A stretch of 64,000 nt of DNA from assembly GCF_000164135.1 (NCBI RefSeq), contig NZ_GG770555.1, positions 551,297 through 615,296 on the forward strand, given 5' to 3'. The position numbers and the translations under genes were made by a program. Below, one piece after another: positions 1-9,147 of the stretch. Numbering within the stretch: position 1 is the first letter of the stretch; every line of letters begins with the position of its first letter. Source of the stretch: Mycobacterium parascrofulaceum ATCC BAA-614. Its GTDB lineage: Bacteria; Actinomycetota; Actinomycetes; Mycobacteriales; Mycobacteriaceae. The notes under the pieces were generated by a model. It made no database searches, was not told where the DNA came from, and saw nothing but the letters and a program-made list of their open reading frames with translations.

Positions 1-197
1 GTGTTCGATGCGGAAAACCTCTTCCCCCTATTTGCTGCGTCCGGCCAGGTCGGTCGGGACGTTCATCGCATCGCGGCCCGCGGGCTCATGGCGGGCGGGC
101 GGAGCGGCCCCGGAGGCGCGTATCACCCGCTCCTGCGCAACGCCCAATGCCGGGGACCGCCGGGGAATGGTGTCGACACCGATTCCGGACTTCGCGT

Positions 198-238
198 TTG
201 GCCGGGATGCGAGCGAGTTTGCTGTGCATCCCGGCCAA
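198..238 (-). terminator. Hairpin after lon
   Basis: A perfect 13-bp inverted repeat (arms 198-210 TTGGCCGGGATGC and 226-238) encloses a 15-nt loop. It begins 7 bp past the lon stop codon when read on the minus strand. There is no run of T after the stem, which is common for mycobacterial terminators. The rest of 1-244 shows no gene I can support. Confidence 0.6.
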
Positions 239-244
239 CGCATC

Positions 245-2572
245 TCAGGCGGCGATCGTCGCGGTGTGCGCCGCCGATTCCAGCGCCTGCGCGACGATGT
301 CGGCGACGTCGGTCATCGGCCGCACATCCAGCGCGTCCAGCACCTCGGCGGGCACGTCGTCCAGGTCGGGTTCATTGCGGGACGGGATGAAAACCGTTGC
401 CAGCCCGGCACGTTGGGCCGCCAGCAGCTTCTGCTTGACGCCGCCGATCGGCAACACCCGCCCGTTCAGCGTGACCTCACCGGTCATGCCGACATCCGAG
501 CGCACCTGACGTCCGGTGGCCATCGACACCAGGGCGGTCACCATGGTGACGCCGGCCGACGGGCCGTCCTTGGGCACCGCGCCCGCGGGCACGTGCACGT
601 GGATGCGCCGGTCGAGGGCCTTCGGGTCGACCCGCAGCTCAGCGGCGTGCGAACGCACGTAGGACAGCGCGATCTGCGCCGACTCCTTCATGACGTCGCC
701 CAGCTGGCCGGTGAGCTGCAAGCCCGGCTCGCCGTCGGTTGCGCCGGCCTCGATGTAGAGCACGTCGCCGCCCAGGCCGGTGACGGCCAGGCCGGTGGCC
801 ACGCCGGGCACCGCCGTGCGTTCGGCCGATTCCGGCGTGAACCGCGGACGGCCCAGGTAGTCGACCAGATCCGGCTCGTCGACGGTGATCGGTTCCGGGT
901 CCTCCGCCAGCTTGGTGGTCACCTTGCGCAGCGCCTTGGCCAGCAGCCGCTCGAACTGCCGCACCCCGGGCTCCCGGGTGTAGTCGGCGGCGATCTTGCG
1001 CAGCGCGGCGTCGGTCAGCGTGACCTCGTCCTCGGTCAGCGCCGCCCGGTCCCGCTGCCGGGGCAGCAGGTAGTCCCGCGCGATGGCGACCTTGTCGTCC
1101 TCGGTGTAGCCGTCGATCTGCACCAACTCCATGCGGTCCAGCAGGGCGGACGGGATGTTCTCGATCACGTTGGCGGTGGCCAGGAACACCACGTCGGACA
1201 GGTCGAGGTCGAGATCCAGGTAATGGTCGCGGAACGTGTGGTTCTGCGCCGGGTCGAGCACCTCCAGCAGGGCGGCCGACGGGTCGCCGCGGTAGTCGGA
1301 GCCCACCTTGTCGATCTCGTCCAGCAGCACAACGGGATTCATCGTCCCCGCCTCGCCGATCGCCCGCACGATGCGGCCGGGCAGCGCGCCGACGTAGGTG
1401 CGCCGGTGCCCGCGGATCTCGGCCTCGTCGCGCACACCGCCCAGGGCGACGCGCACGAACTTGCGGCCCAGCGCCCGGGCGACGCTCTCGCCCAGCGAGG
1501 TCTTGCCGACGCCGGGGGGACCGGCCAGCACCATCACCGCGCCGGAGCCGCGGCCGCCGACGACCTGCAGCCCCCGGTGGGCGCGGCGGGCCCGCACGGC
1601 CAGGTATTCGACGATCCGGTCCTTGACGTCGTCCAGCCCGTGGTGGTCGGCGTCCAGGACCTCGCGGGCGGCCTTCAGGTCGGTCGAGTCCTCGGTGCGT
1701 GCGTTCCAGGGCAGGTCGAGCACGGTGTCCAGCCAGGTGCGGATCCAGCCGCTTTCCGGGCTCTGGTCGCTGGAGCGTTCCAGCTTGCCGACCTCGCGCA
1801 GCGCCGCCTCACGCACCTTCTCGGGCAGGTCGGCGGCCTCGACGCGGGCCCGGTAGGCCCCATCTTCGGGGCCCTCCGGTCCCAACTCGCCCAGCTCCTT
1901 GCGGATCGCGGCCAGCTGTTGGCGCAGCAGGAACTCCTTCTGCGTCTTCTCCATGCCCTCGCGGACGTCCTCGGCGATCTTGTCGTTGACCTCGACCTCG
2001 GCGAGGTGGGCGCCGGTCCAGTCGATCAGCACGCGCAGCCGCTCGGCCACGTCGACCGTCTCCACCAGTTGCCGCTTCTGCTCGCTGGACAGGTAGGACG
2101 CGTAGCCGGAGGTGTCGGCCAGCGCCGACGGGTCGGTCAGCCGGTTCACGTAGTCGACGATCTCCCAGGCCTCGCGCCGTTGCAGCATGGCCAGCAGCAG
2201 CTTCTTGTACTCCGCCGCCAGCGCCTTGATCTCGTCCGTCGTCTCGGCCTCGGGGACGTCGGTCACCTCGACCCACAGCGCGGCGCCGGGCCCGGAGGCT
2301 CCCGTCCCGATCTGCGCCCTGCGCTCGCCGCGCACGACGGCCGCGGTGCCGCCGCCGGCGATGCGCCCGACCTGCAAAGTCGTGGCGATCACACCGTGCG
2401 TCGCGTACCGGTCGTCCAGCCGGGGCGCGATCAGCAGCTGCCCGGATTCACTCGCCCGGGCAGCGTCGATCGCCGCCCGCGCGGCCTCGTCCAGCGCGAT
2501 CGGGACGACCATTCCGGGCAACACGATGGTGTCGGTGACGAACAGCACCGGCATCGATTTGGCTTCAGCCAT
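245..2572 (-). CDS. lon: ATP-dependent protease Lon
   Basis: This 775-residue protein is an AAA+ serine protease that degrades misfolded and selected regulatory proteins in the cytoplasm. An N-terminal Lon substrate-binding domain covers roughly residues 5-200 and a coiled helical segment follows. The AAA+ module has its Walker A motif GPPGVGKT at 351-358. The C-terminal protease domain carries the Ser-Lys dyad in GPSAG (S672) and GGVKQK (K715), at the usual 43-residue spacing. The ATG at 2572 gives the family length; an upstream in-frame extension is low-complexity and was not used. The gene is monocistronic, with a hairpin after the stop. From memory, M. tuberculosis lacks lon while several non-tuberculous mycobacteria keep it. 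Confidence 0.96.
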   Translation of the reverse strand: MAEAKSMPVLFVTDTIVLPGMVVPIALDEAARAAIDAARASESGQLLIAPRLDDRYATHGVIATTLQVGRIAGGGTAAVVRGERRAQIGTGASGPGAALWVEVTDVPEAETTDEIKALAAEYKKLLLAMLQRREAWEIVDYVNRLTDPSALADTSGYASYLSSEQKRQLVETVDVAERLRVLIDWTGAHLAEVEVNDKIAEDVREGMEKTQKEFLLRQQLAAIRKELGELGPEGPEDGAYRARVEAADLPEKVREAALREVGKLERSSDQSPESGWIRTWLDTVLDLPWNARTEDSTDLKAAREVLDADHHGLDDVKDRIVEYLAVRARRAHRGLQVVGGRGSGAVMVLAGPPGVGKTSLGESVARALGRKFVRVALGGVRDEAEIRGHRRTYVGALPGRIVRAIGEAGTMNPVVLLDEIDKVGSDYRGDPSAALLEVLDPAQNHTFRDHYLDLDLDLSDVVFLATANVIENIPSALLDRMELVQIDGYTEDDKVAIARDYLLPRQRDRAALTEDEVTLTDAALRKIAADYTREPGVRQFERLLAKALRKVTTKLAEDPEPITVDEPDLVDYLGRPRFTPESAERTAVPGVATGLAVTGLGGDVLYIEAGATDGEPGLQLTGQLGDVMKESAQIALSYVRSHAAELRVDPKALDRRIHVHVPAGAVPKDGPSAGVTMVTALVSMATGRQVRSDVGMTGEVTLNGRVLPIGGVKQKLLAAQRAGLATVFIPSRNEPDLDDVPAEVLDALDVRPMTDVADIVAQALESAAHTATIAA

Positions 2573-2689
2573 CAATCCTCCAAAAACTGAGTCTGATGCG
2601 CTCAACCCAGCCGGGCGCCGGTTTGTTCCCCGGGGAGGGCCGGCCCACACGGGTGTGCGGTCAGCCTCACACCCGCCGGCCCGCCAGCG

Positions 2690-2755
2690 GCGCCGAGATT
2701 GCCGCCATGGTCGTGCCGGGCGCCGACAACACAACCCTGACGGCAATCTCGGCGC
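2690..2755. terminator. Long inverted repeat between lldD2 and lon
   Basis: Two perfect 15-bp arms (GCGCCGAGATTGCCG at 2690-2704 and its complement at 2741-2755) are separated by 36 bp. The second arm ends inside the lldD2 stop codon. On the minus strand this would form a long-loop hairpin immediately after lldD2, upstream of lon. A terminator or a dispersed palindromic element are both possible. The remaining 2573-2689 shows nothing else. Confidence 0.5.
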
Positions 2756-3990
2756 TACTGAACCGGCCCCGGGTGCCGCAGCTGTGTGACGTGCCTGGGG
2801 GAGAGCTCCTCGAGGCAGGTGACCCCCAGCAACCGCATGGTGCGGAGCACGCCTTGCTGCAGGATGTCGATCGCCCGCGCCACCCCCGCCTCGCCGCCGG
2901 CCATCAACCCGTACAGGTACGCCCGCCCGACCAGCGTGCACCGCGCGCCCAGCGCGATCGCCGCCACGATGTCGGCCCCCGACATGATGCCGGTGTCCAG
3001 CAGGATCTCGGTGTGCTTGCCGACCTCGCGGGCGACCGAGGGCAACAGGTGGAAGGGCACCGGGGCCCGATCCAGTTGGCGCCCGCCGTGATTCGACAGC
3101 ACGATGCCGTCGACACCGCGGTCGACGACGGCGCGGGCGTCGTCGAGCGTCTGGATGCCCTTGACGACCAACTTGCCCGGCCACTGCGCCTTGATCCACT
3201 CCAGGTCGTCGAAGGTCAGGCTCGGGTCGAACATGGTGCTCAGGTACTCGGCGACGGTGCCGGGCCACCGGTCCAGCGACGCGAACGCCAGCGGTTCGGT
3301 GGTCAGCAGGTCGAACCACCACTTCGGGTGCGGCACCGCATCCAGCACGGTGCGCAGCGTCAGCGTCGGCGGGATCGTCATCCCGTTGCGGTTGTCGCGC
3401 AGCCGCGCGCCGGAGACCGGGACGTCGACGGTGGCCAGCAGGGTGTCGAAACCCGCATCGGCCGCGCGCCGCACCAACGCCATCGAGCGTTCGCGGTCGC
3501 GCCACATGTACAGCTGAAACCACTTCCTGCCCTGGGGAACAGCGGCCACCAGGTCCTCGATGGCGCAGGTGCCGAGCGTGGACAACGAGAACGGAATGCC
3601 GGCCTTGGCCGCGGCCGCCGCGCCGGCGATCTCGCCCTCGGTGTGCATCAGCCGGGTGAAGCCGGTGGGCGCGATGCCGAACGGCAGGACGACCGGTTGG
3701 CCAAGGACGTTCCAGCCGGCGGTGACGTTGGTGACATCACGCAAGATCGTCGGGTGAAACTCGATGTCGCGGAACGCTTGTCGGGCCCGCCGGAGGGAAA
3801 TCTCGTCCTCGGCGGCGCCGTCGGTGTAGTCGAACGCCGCCTTCGGCGTGCGCCGTTTGGCGATGCGACGCAGATCTTCGATGGTGTACGCGGCGTCGAG
3901 GCGGCGCCTGGTCGCGTCGAACTGCGGCCGCTTGAACTGGATCAGCGGCGCGAGGTCGCGCACCTTGGGCACTCGTCGTTTGACTCCCAC
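2755..3990 (-). CDS. lldD2: L-lactate dehydrogenase (quinone), LldD2
   Basis: This 411-residue FMN-dependent alpha-hydroxy-acid dehydrogenase oxidises L-lactate to pyruvate and passes electrons to the menaquinone pool. The protein matches what I recall of M. tuberculosis LldD2 (Rv1872c) closely along its length. Family signatures are visible: the FMN-binding TIM barrel and the active-site block SNHGGRQLD, with the catalytic His and the substrate-binding Arg. The GTG start at 3990 gives [12 protein letters not shown], aligning with the known N-terminus; an in-frame GTG at 3999 is the alternative. The divergent DUF1810 gene starts only 18 bp away, so the two promoters must overlap or lie inside coding sequence. 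Confidence 0.95.
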   Translation of the reverse strand: MGVKRRVPKVRDLAPLIQFKRPQFDATRRRLDAAYTIEDLRRIAKRRTPKAAFDYTDGAAEDEISLRRARQAFRDIEFHPTILRDVTNVTAGWNVLGQPVVLPFGIAPTGFTRLMHTEGEIAGAAAAAKAGIPFSLSTLGTCAIEDLVAAVPQGRKWFQLYMWRDRERSMALVRRAADAGFDTLLATVDVPVSGARLRDNRNGMTIPPTLTLRTVLDAVPHPKWWFDLLTTEPLAFASLDRWPGTVAEYLSTMFDPSLTFDDLEWIKAQWPGKLVVKGIQTLDDARAVVDRGVDGIVLSNHGGRQLDRAPVPFHLLPSVAREVGKHTEILLDTGIMSGADIVAAIALGARCTLVGRAYLYGLMAGGEAGVARAIDILQQGVLRTMRLLGVTCLEELSPRHVTQLRHPGPVQ

Positions 3991-4008
3991 CTGTGCCACC
4001 GTAGTCAC

Positions 4009-4446
4009 ATGGAATCGGCGAGCGACCCCTACGATCTGAATCGCTTCACCAAGGCCCAGGCCGCGGTCTATCCGCACGTCGTCGCGGAGTTGCGCGACGG
4101 CCGAAAGCGCGGTCACTGGATGTGGTTCGTGTTCCCGCAATTGCGCGGCCTGGGTAGCAGTCCGACCGCCGATCGGTATGGCATCTCCTCGCTCGGGGAA
4201 GCCAAGGGCTATCTGCGCCACGGCGTGCTGGGACCGCGGCTGCGCGAGTGCACCCGGCTGGTCAACGAGGTGCAGGGCCGGTCCGTCCGCGACATCTTCG
4301 GCTCGCCCGACGACCTCAAGCTGCGCTCGTCGATGACGCTGTTCGCCCACGCGACCGACGACAACGAGGACTTCCTGGCCGTCCTCGACAAGTACTACGA
4401 CGGTCGGCAGGACCAGCTCACGCTGGAGCGCCTAGGCCGGGCTTAA
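4009..4446 (+). CDS. DUF1810 family protein (Rv1873-like)
   Basis: This 145-residue cytoplasmic protein belongs to the DUF1810 family (small alpha-helical, no established reaction). Typical blocks are the N-terminal [12 protein letters not shown], the [11 protein letters not shown] segment and the [14 protein letters not shown] segment. Its length and place beside lldD2 match Rv1873, whose crystal structure is known but whose function is not. The ATG at 4009 is the only sensible start. The last 15 bp overlap the convergent GH13 gene, so the two messages are antisense to each other at their 3' ends. Confidence 0.9.
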   Translation: MESASDPYDLNRFTKAQAAVYPHVVAELRDGRKRGHWMWFVFPQLRGLGSSPTADRYGISSLGEAKGYLRHGVLGPRLRECTRLVNEVQGRSVRDIFGSPDDLKLRSSMTLFAHATDDNEDFLAVLDKYYDGRQDQLTLERLGRA

Positions 4447-5739
4447 GATCCGCCAGCCGTGCGGTTCCACCACCAGCGCGTCCACCCGCTCTTGTGGTGG
4501 GGCCGAGGATCCGCCGACGACCCGGCGGTGCGCCGTGCCCAACTCCGGCAGCGAGACGCGCATCGGCTCGTCGCCGATGTTCAGCGCGACCAGCAGCGCG
4601 TCGTCACCGTTGCGGGTCTCGTACACGTAGTGCCGGTTCTCCAGCCGCAACGCGGTGGTCGACGCCCGGTGCAGCCACGGATGACGCCGGCGCAGGCCGA
4701 CGAGGAACTGGTGCAGCGCCCACATCTGGGCGCCGAACGCGTCCAATTCCAATGGGGGAGAGCCGAACTCGGGCCGCACCGCGTCGTCACCGCCGTAGCG
4801 CTCCTCCTTGACGCCGCGGAATCCCAGCTCGTCGCCGGCGTACACGCTGGGCACGCCGCCGACCGTCAGCAGGATCACCAGCGCGTGCGCCACGTGCTCC
4901 GGGCGTTCCAGCCGGCTGGCGATGCGGGTGACGTCGTGGTTGCCGATGAAGGTGAGGGGCGCGAAGCCGGCCAGGAAGTCGCCGTGGCGTTGCAGCGCCC
5001 AGTCCAGCTCGAAGAAGTTGCCGTCGTTGAGGCTGCTCCAGATCGCCTTCCACAGCTCGTACTGGGTGGCCGAGTCGAACGTGGCCGCCCGCACCACGGC
5101 CGCGTAGTCGCCGTGGATCAGCTCGCCGACGAACCAGGCGTCCCCGAACCGCTCGCGCACCCGCGGCAGCGTCGACGCCCAAAACCGTTCCGGCACCGTG
5201 TAAGCCGCGTCGAGGCGCCAGCCGTCGGCGCCGCGCTCCAGCCAGTGCGCCATCACGTCCGCGGTGTAGTCGATGACTTCGGGGTTGTCGTGGTTGAGCG
5301 TGATCAGCTCGGAGTGGCCCTCGAACGTGTGAAAGCGTCCGGGGCGCCCGCGAAACCAGCGCGCCGCGGAGTCGTCGTTCGCCGCCTGGCGGTAACCGGG
5401 GAAGTCCACCCCGACGTGGTTGAACACGCCGTCGAGCAGGATGCGCAGGCCGCGGCCGTGGGCCTCGGCGACCAGGTAGTCGAAGTCGGCGTCGTCACCG
5501 AGCCGCGGGTCGATGCGGTAGTGGTCGGTGGTGTCGTAACCGTGTGTGCGCGAGGCGAAGATCGGCCCCAGCGCCACGCCCGACGCGCCCAGCGCGATGG
5601 CGTGGTCGAACCAGTCGACGAGCCGCCGCAGCCGGTGTTCCTCCGGCCGCGGCGGCTCTGACGCGGGAAAGGCGCCGACGGACCCGAGCGGATAGACCTG
5701 CCACCAGATCGCGTGTTCTACCCAGCCCGGCGCCGTCAC
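4432..5739 (-). CDS. GH13 alpha-amylase-family glycoside hydrolase
   Basis: This 435-residue protein has a catalytic alpha-amylase TIM barrel and no signal peptide, so it probably acts on cytoplasmic alpha-glucans or maltodextrins. The four GH13 regions are visible: region I DGVFNH (103-108), region II GWRLDAA with nucleophile D177, region III with acid/base E206, and region IV NHD with D269. A short C-terminal beta domain follows. It starts with GTG at 5739, 10 bp after the ahpD stop, and could be the third gene of an ahpC-ahpD unit. Exact substrate is not readable from the sequence; trehalose-synthase or maltase-type enzymes are longer. Confidence 0.88.
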   Translation of the reverse strand: MTAPGWVEHAIWWQVYPLGSVGAFPASEPPRPEEHRLRRLVDWFDHAIALGASGVALGPIFASRTHGYDTTDHYRIDPRLGDDADFDYLVAEAHGRGLRILLDGVFNHVGVDFPGYRQAANDDSAARWFRGRPGRFHTFEGHSELITLNHDNPEVIDYTADVMAHWLERGADGWRLDAAYTVPERFWASTLPRVRERFGDAWFVGELIHGDYAAVVRAATFDSATQYELWKAIWSSLNDGNFFELDWALQRHGDFLAGFAPLTFIGNHDVTRIASRLERPEHVAHALVILLTVGGVPSVYAGDELGFRGVKEERYGGDDAVRPEFGSPPLELDAFGAQMWALHQFLVGLRRRHPWLHRASTTALRLENRHYVYETRNGDDALLVALNIGDEPMRVSLPELGTAHRRVVGGSSAPPQERVDALVVEPHGWRILSPA

Positions 5740-5749
5740 TGCGCTACCG

Positions 5750-6286
5750 TCAGCCGACCGTCGCCAGCGTCTGCGCGGCGATCATCGCCTGGGCCACACC
5801 CGAAACGATCGCCGCCGCCTTCAGCGCCTCCTGGATGGACTCCCGGCTCACCCCCGCCTCACGCAGGGTGTGTTCGTGGGAGGCCACGCAGTCGGGGCAT
5901 CCGTTGATCGACGACACCGCGAAGCACCACAGCTCGAAGTGGGCCTTCGCGACGCCGGGGTTGGCGATGAGGTTCATCCGCAGACCCGCACGCAGGTCGT
6001 CGTATTTGCCGTCCAGGAAGCCCCGGCCGCGGTAGAACACGTTGTTCATGCCCATGATCGATGCGGCACCGAGCGCGGCGTTGTACGCCTCGGCGGACAA
6101 GATGTCGGCCGCATCGGCACCGATCTCGCTGAGCACCTGCGTGTTTCGCGTCGCCGCGGCACACGCCAGCAGGGTGCCCCACAGCTGTTCCTCGTTGAGC
6201 TCGGTGGTACGGGTGATCGAGCCCAGGTTGAGCTTGAGGTCCTTGGCGTACTCGGGCAGCGCTTCCTTGAGGTTTTCTACGCTCAT
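5750..6286 (-). CDS. ahpD: Alkyl hydroperoxide reductase subunit D, AhpD
   Basis: This 178-residue protein has the length of mycobacterial AhpD, a trimeric helical disulfide reductase that passes electrons from lipoamide (Lpd/DlaT) to AhpC. The active-site motif is E118, C130-P-D-C133 and H137, exactly the AhpD arrangement. The ATG at 6286 follows a good ribosome-binding site (GGGAGG, seven bases upstream). It lies 28 bp downstream of ahpC in the same direction, so the two are one operon controlled from the oxyR-ahpC intergenic region. Confidence 0.97.
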   Translation of the reverse strand: MSVENLKEALPEYAKDLKLNLGSITRTTELNEEQLWGTLLACAAATRNTQVLSEIGADAADILSAEAYNAALGAASIMGMNNVFYRGRGFLDGKYDDLRAGLRMNLIANPGVAKAHFELWCFAVSSINGCPDCVASHEHTLREAGVSRESIQEALKAAAIVSGVAQAMIAAQTLATVG

Positions 6287-6314
6287 CTCGCCTCCCTGAT
6301 CAGACCCTACGTGA

Positions 6315-6902
6315 CTAGGCCGAGGCCTTGAGCAACTCGGCGGCGTCGAGCGTCGGGTCGCCCTTGCGCCAGTTGCATGCGCACAGCTCGTCGGACTGCA
6401 GTGCGTCCAGGACCCGCAGCACTTCCTCGACGTTGCGGCCGACGGATCCGGCGGTGACCGAGACGAATTGGATCTCGTTGTTGGGATCCACCAGGAAGGT
6501 CGCCCGGTCGGCAACACCCTCGGCGTTGAGGACGCCGGTGGCCAGGCTCAGCTCCCGCTTGATGTCCGAGAGCATCGGGAACGGCAGCTTCTTCAGGTCC
6601 TCGTGCTGGGCCCGCCAGTTGAAGTGGACGAACTCGCTGTCGATCGAGACGCCCAGCACTTGCGCATCGCGGTCGGCGAACTCGTCGTTGAGCTTGCCGA
6701 AGGCGGCAATCTCGGTCGGGCACACGAAGGTGAAGTCCTTGGGCCAGAAGAACACGACGCGCCACTTGCCCTCGTGGTCGTCGCTCGTGACGGTGGTGAA
6801 GTAGTCCTCGGGCTGCTTGGCGTCGACCTTGGACAGGTCGCCGGGGATAAGCGCGGTGAGCTCGTAGGCGGGGAACTGGTCGCCGATGGTCAGCAGAGGC
6901 AT
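6315..6902 (-). CDS. ahpC: Alkyl hydroperoxide reductase, AhpC peroxiredoxin
   Basis: This 195-residue 2-Cys peroxiredoxin reduces organic peroxides, H2O2 and peroxynitrite. The peroxidatic cysteine is C61 in FVCPTE, and the resolving cysteines are in the C-terminal CACNW motif, as in the three-cysteine mycobacterial AhpC. Reducing power comes from AhpD, encoded next. The ATG at 6902 follows AAGGAG. Transcription starts in the 103-bp gap shared with oxyR, the expected site of peroxide-responsive control. Confidence 0.98.
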   Translation of the reverse strand: MPLLTIGDQFPAYELTALIPGDLSKVDAKQPEDYFTTVTSDDHEGKWRVVFFWPKDFTFVCPTEIAAFGKLNDEFADRDAQVLGVSIDSEFVHFNWRAQHEDLKKLPFPMLSDIKRELSLATGVLNAEGVADRATFLVDPNNEIQFVSVTAGSVGRNVEEVLRVLDALQSDELCACNWRKGDPTLDAAELLKASA

Positions 6903-7005
6903 ATCGCTCCTTGTTTTGGATTTACTCAAGATTAGCGGTCACTGCCCATGGTGCCCGCATACCCTTACTGAAGTAAAGGTGATATTTCCCACTATACTTA
7001 TAGGC
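6903..7005. promoter_or_regulatory. oxyR-ahpC divergent control region
   Basis: This 103-bp AT-rich gap holds two short palindromes: TTACTGAAGTAA (6965-6976, 5-bp arms) and CTATACTTATAG (6992-7003, 5-bp arms), the second ending two bases before the oxyR ATG. Their centres are 27 bp apart, compatible with an OxyR tetramer contacting tandem sites and both activating ahpC and repressing oxyR. Binding is inferred from position and family habit. I did not find the exact site described for M. tuberculosis or M. leprae. Confidence 0.6.
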
Positions 7006-7941
7006 ATGCCCGATAAGAGTTATCAGCCGACGATCGCCGGCCTCCGCGCGTTCGTCGCGATCGCCGAAAAGCGTCAGTTCAGCGGCGCCGCAACGGCTCT
7101 CGGCGTCAGCCAGTCGACGTTGTCGCAGGCGCTGGCGGCGCTGGAGACCGGGCTGGGCACCCAGCTCGTCGAGCGCTCGACGCGGCGTGTCCTGTTGACG
7201 GCGGCGGGCACGGAGCTGCTGCCGCGCGCCCAGGCGGCGATCGAGGCGGTGGACGGGTTCACCGCCGCGGCCGCCGGGGCGTCCGACCCGCTGCGCGCCG
7301 GGATGCGGCTGGGGCTGATCCCGACGGTCGCGCCCTACGTATTGCCGACCGTGCTGGCCGGCCTCGCCGGGCAATTCCCGGCGATGACGTTGCGGGTGAC
7401 GGAAGACCAGACCGAACGGCTGATGACGGTGTTGCGCGAGGGAGCGTTGGACGCGGCGCTGATCGCCCTGCCGGTCGACGGCGGCGGACTCACCGCGATC
7501 CCGATCTACGACGAGGACTTCGTCCTCGCGCTGCCGCCCGGGCATCCGCTGTCGGGCAAGAAACGCGTCCCGGCGACGGCGCTGGCCGACCTGCCGCTGC
7601 TGCTGTTGGACGAGGGGCACTGCCTGCGCGATCAGGCGCTGGACGTCTGCCACAAGGCGGGTGTGCGAGCGGAACTGGCCAACACCCGCGCGGCATCGCT
7701 GGCCACCGCGGTGCAATGCGTGACGGGTGGCCTCGGCGTGACGCTGATCCCGCAGAGCGCGGTGCCGGTCGAGGCGAGCAGGAGCCGTCTCGGCCTGGCG
7801 CAGTTCGCCACCCCCCGCCCCGGCCGGCGGATCGGCCTGGTGTACCGCTCTTCCAGCGGCCGCGACGAGTCCTACCGGCGGCTGGCCGGGACCATCGGCG
7901 GGTTGATCAGCAACCAACACCCGGTGCGGCTGGTCAAGTAG
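7006..7941 (+). CDS. oxyR: Hydrogen peroxide sensor OxyR (LysR family)
   Basis: This 311-residue LysR-type regulator is intact. The N-terminal winged helix spans about residues 8-68 ([19 protein letters not shown] recognition region). The effector domain carries C206 and C215 in [12 protein letters not shown], the spacing of the redox-active pair in E. coli OxyR. Oxidation to a disulfide should switch on ahpC-ahpD, transcribed divergently 103 bp away. In M. tuberculosis oxyR is a known multiply mutated pseudogene, whereas here the frame is open throughout. The ATG at 7006 has no strong Shine-Dalgarno, so a leaderless or near-leaderless message is possible. Confidence 0.96.
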   Translation: MPDKSYQPTIAGLRAFVAIAEKRQFSGAATALGVSQSTLSQALAALETGLGTQLVERSTRRVLLTAAGTELLPRAQAAIEAVDGFTAAAAGASDPLRAGMRLGLIPTVAPYVLPTVLAGLAGQFPAMTLRVTEDQTERLMTVLREGALDAALIALPVDGGGLTAIPIYDEDFVLALPPGHPLSGKKRVPATALADLPLLLLDEGHCLRDQALDVCHKAGVRAELANTRAASLATAVQCVTGGLGVTLIPQSAVPVEASRSRLGLAQFATPRPGRRIGLVYRSSSGRDESYRRLAGTIGGLISNQHPVRLVK

Positions 7942-7970
7942 GCGGGGTCGCCCGCAGGTAGGTTCAGCCC

Positions 7971-8681
7971 ATGGAAAAGGTCATCGCCGTCCTCATGCGC
8001 GCCGATTCGGACGAGCAGTGGTGCGCCCGGCAACGGGGGCCGGTCGCCGACGCCCTGCTCGAGCTGGGCCTGCCCGGGTTGTCCGTCAACGTGCGCGACG
8101 ACGCCGTGCGGCACTCACTGATGACGCTCACGACGCTGGACCCGCCGGTCGCGGCGGTGGTGAGCATGTGGACCCAGCAGTGTTACGGCGAGCAGATGGC
8201 GGCCGCCCTGGCGCTGCTGGAGGCGGAATGCGACCAGCTCGCCGCGTACTTGGTGACTGAGTCGGTCCCGCTGAAACCACCCGTCACCGAAGCCGGTTCC
8301 CGCACAGCGGGTTTGGCCAACATAGCGCTGCTGCGCCGGCCCGCCGGCCTCGACCAGGCGAGCTGGCTGACCCGGTGGCAGCGCGACCACACCCCGGTGG
8401 CCATCGAGACGCAGTCGACCTTCGGCTACACCCAGAACTGGGTCGTGCGCACCCTGACCCCGGACGCCCCGGGAATCGCCGGCATCGTCGAAGAGTTGTT
8501 CCCCCAGGAGGCGATCACCGATCTCAAGGCGTTCTTCGGTGCCGCCGACGACGACGACCTGCAACACCGGTTGGGCCGAATGGTCGCCAGCACCACGGCC
8601 TTCGGCGCCAACGAGAACATCGACACCGTCCCCACCAGCCGCTACGTCTTCACGACACCGTTCAGCGAGGAACACACATGA
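7971..8681 (+). CDS. EthD-domain protein (Rv1874-like)
   Basis: This 236-residue protein appears to contain two ferredoxin-like dimeric alpha-beta-barrel halves of the EthD type; the second shows the LTRWQRDHTPVAIETQSTFGY segment. EthD-like proteins support cytochrome P450 or dioxygenase pathways, but the reaction is unknown. There is no signal peptide. It overlaps the next gene by 4 bp (ATGA), so the two are translationally coupled. The pair matches my memory of Rv1874-Rv1875. The gene starts 29 bp after oxyR but is probably a separate unit. Confidence 0.75.
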   Translation: MEKVIAVLMRADSDEQWCARQRGPVADALLELGLPGLSVNVRDDAVRHSLMTLTTLDPPVAAVVSMWTQQCYGEQMAAALALLEAECDQLAAYLVTESVPLKPPVTEAGSRTAGLANIALLRRPAGLDQASWLTRWQRDHTPVAIETQSTFGYTQNWVVRTLTPDAPGIAGIVEELFPQEAITDLKAFFGAADDDDLQHRLGRMVASTTAFGANENIDTVPTSRYVFTTPFSEEHT

Positions 8682-9121
8682 CCACTCTGCGCGACGCGGT
8701 GGCGTTGGCCGAGGCCGAAAACGGCTTGGCGGTGGTGTCCACCGTTCGCGCGGACGGGACGGTGCAGGCCTCGCTGGTCAACGTCGGCCTGTTGGCGCAC
8801 CCGGCGAGCGGCGAGCAGGTGTTGGGTTTCACCACCTACGGCAAGGTGAAACTGGCCAACCTGCGGGCGCGGCCGCAGCTGGCGGTCACCTTCCGCAACG
8901 GATGGCAGTGGGCGACCGTCGAGGGCCGCGCGGAGCTGGCGGGTCCGGACGACACCCAGCCCTGGCTGACCTCCGACGACCAGCTGCGGCTGTTGCTTCG
9001 GGACGTCTTCACCGCCGCGGGCGGCACCCACGACGACTGGGACTCCTACGACCGCGTGATGGCCCGCGAGCGCCGGGCCGTCGTGCTGGTCGCGCCCACC
9101 CGCGTCTACAGCAACGGCTGA
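8678..9121 (+). CDS. PPOX-class flavin/F420-dependent oxidoreductase (Rv1875-like)
   Basis: This 147-residue protein has the split-barrel fold of pyridoxamine-phosphate-oxidase-like FDOR-B proteins. Visible features are the LAVVSTVRADGTVQAS strand pair, the GFTTYGKVKLANLRARP cofactor-phosphate loop and the C-terminal RRAVVLVAPTRVYSNG strand. Members use F420, FMN or haem products, and the cofactor is not decided here. It is translated by coupling to the upstream EthD gene (ATGA overlap), suggesting both act on the same unknown substrate. Confidence 0.82.
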   Translation: MTTLRDAVALAEAENGLAVVSTVRADGTVQASLVNVGLLAHPASGEQVLGFTTYGKVKLANLRARPQLAVTFRNGWQWATVEGRAELAGPDDTQPWLTSDDQLRLLLRDVFTAAGGTHDDWDSYDRVMARERRAVVLVAPTRVYSNG

Positions 9122-9147
9122 CCCCCGCGAGCAGTTAGGCTGCAGCC

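Noticed and set aside
28..243. Open reading frame of 71 codons on the minus strand at the window start
   Set aside because: No ribosome-binding site, lies in the post-lon hairpin region, and the product has no recognisable feature; the window edge hides the context.
8..2590. Open reading frame of 860 codons on the plus strand
   Set aside because: It is the antisense of lon; composition is Arg/Gln/His/Gly-rich and no domain is visible.
2573..3523. Upstream in-frame extension of lon to 1092 residues
   Set aside because: Extension is low-complexity and antisense to the lldD2 region; Lon families are about 775-800 residues.
2596..4008. Upstream in-frame extension of the DUF1810 gene
   Set aside because: The frame runs antisense to lldD2; the family length is reached from ATG 4009.
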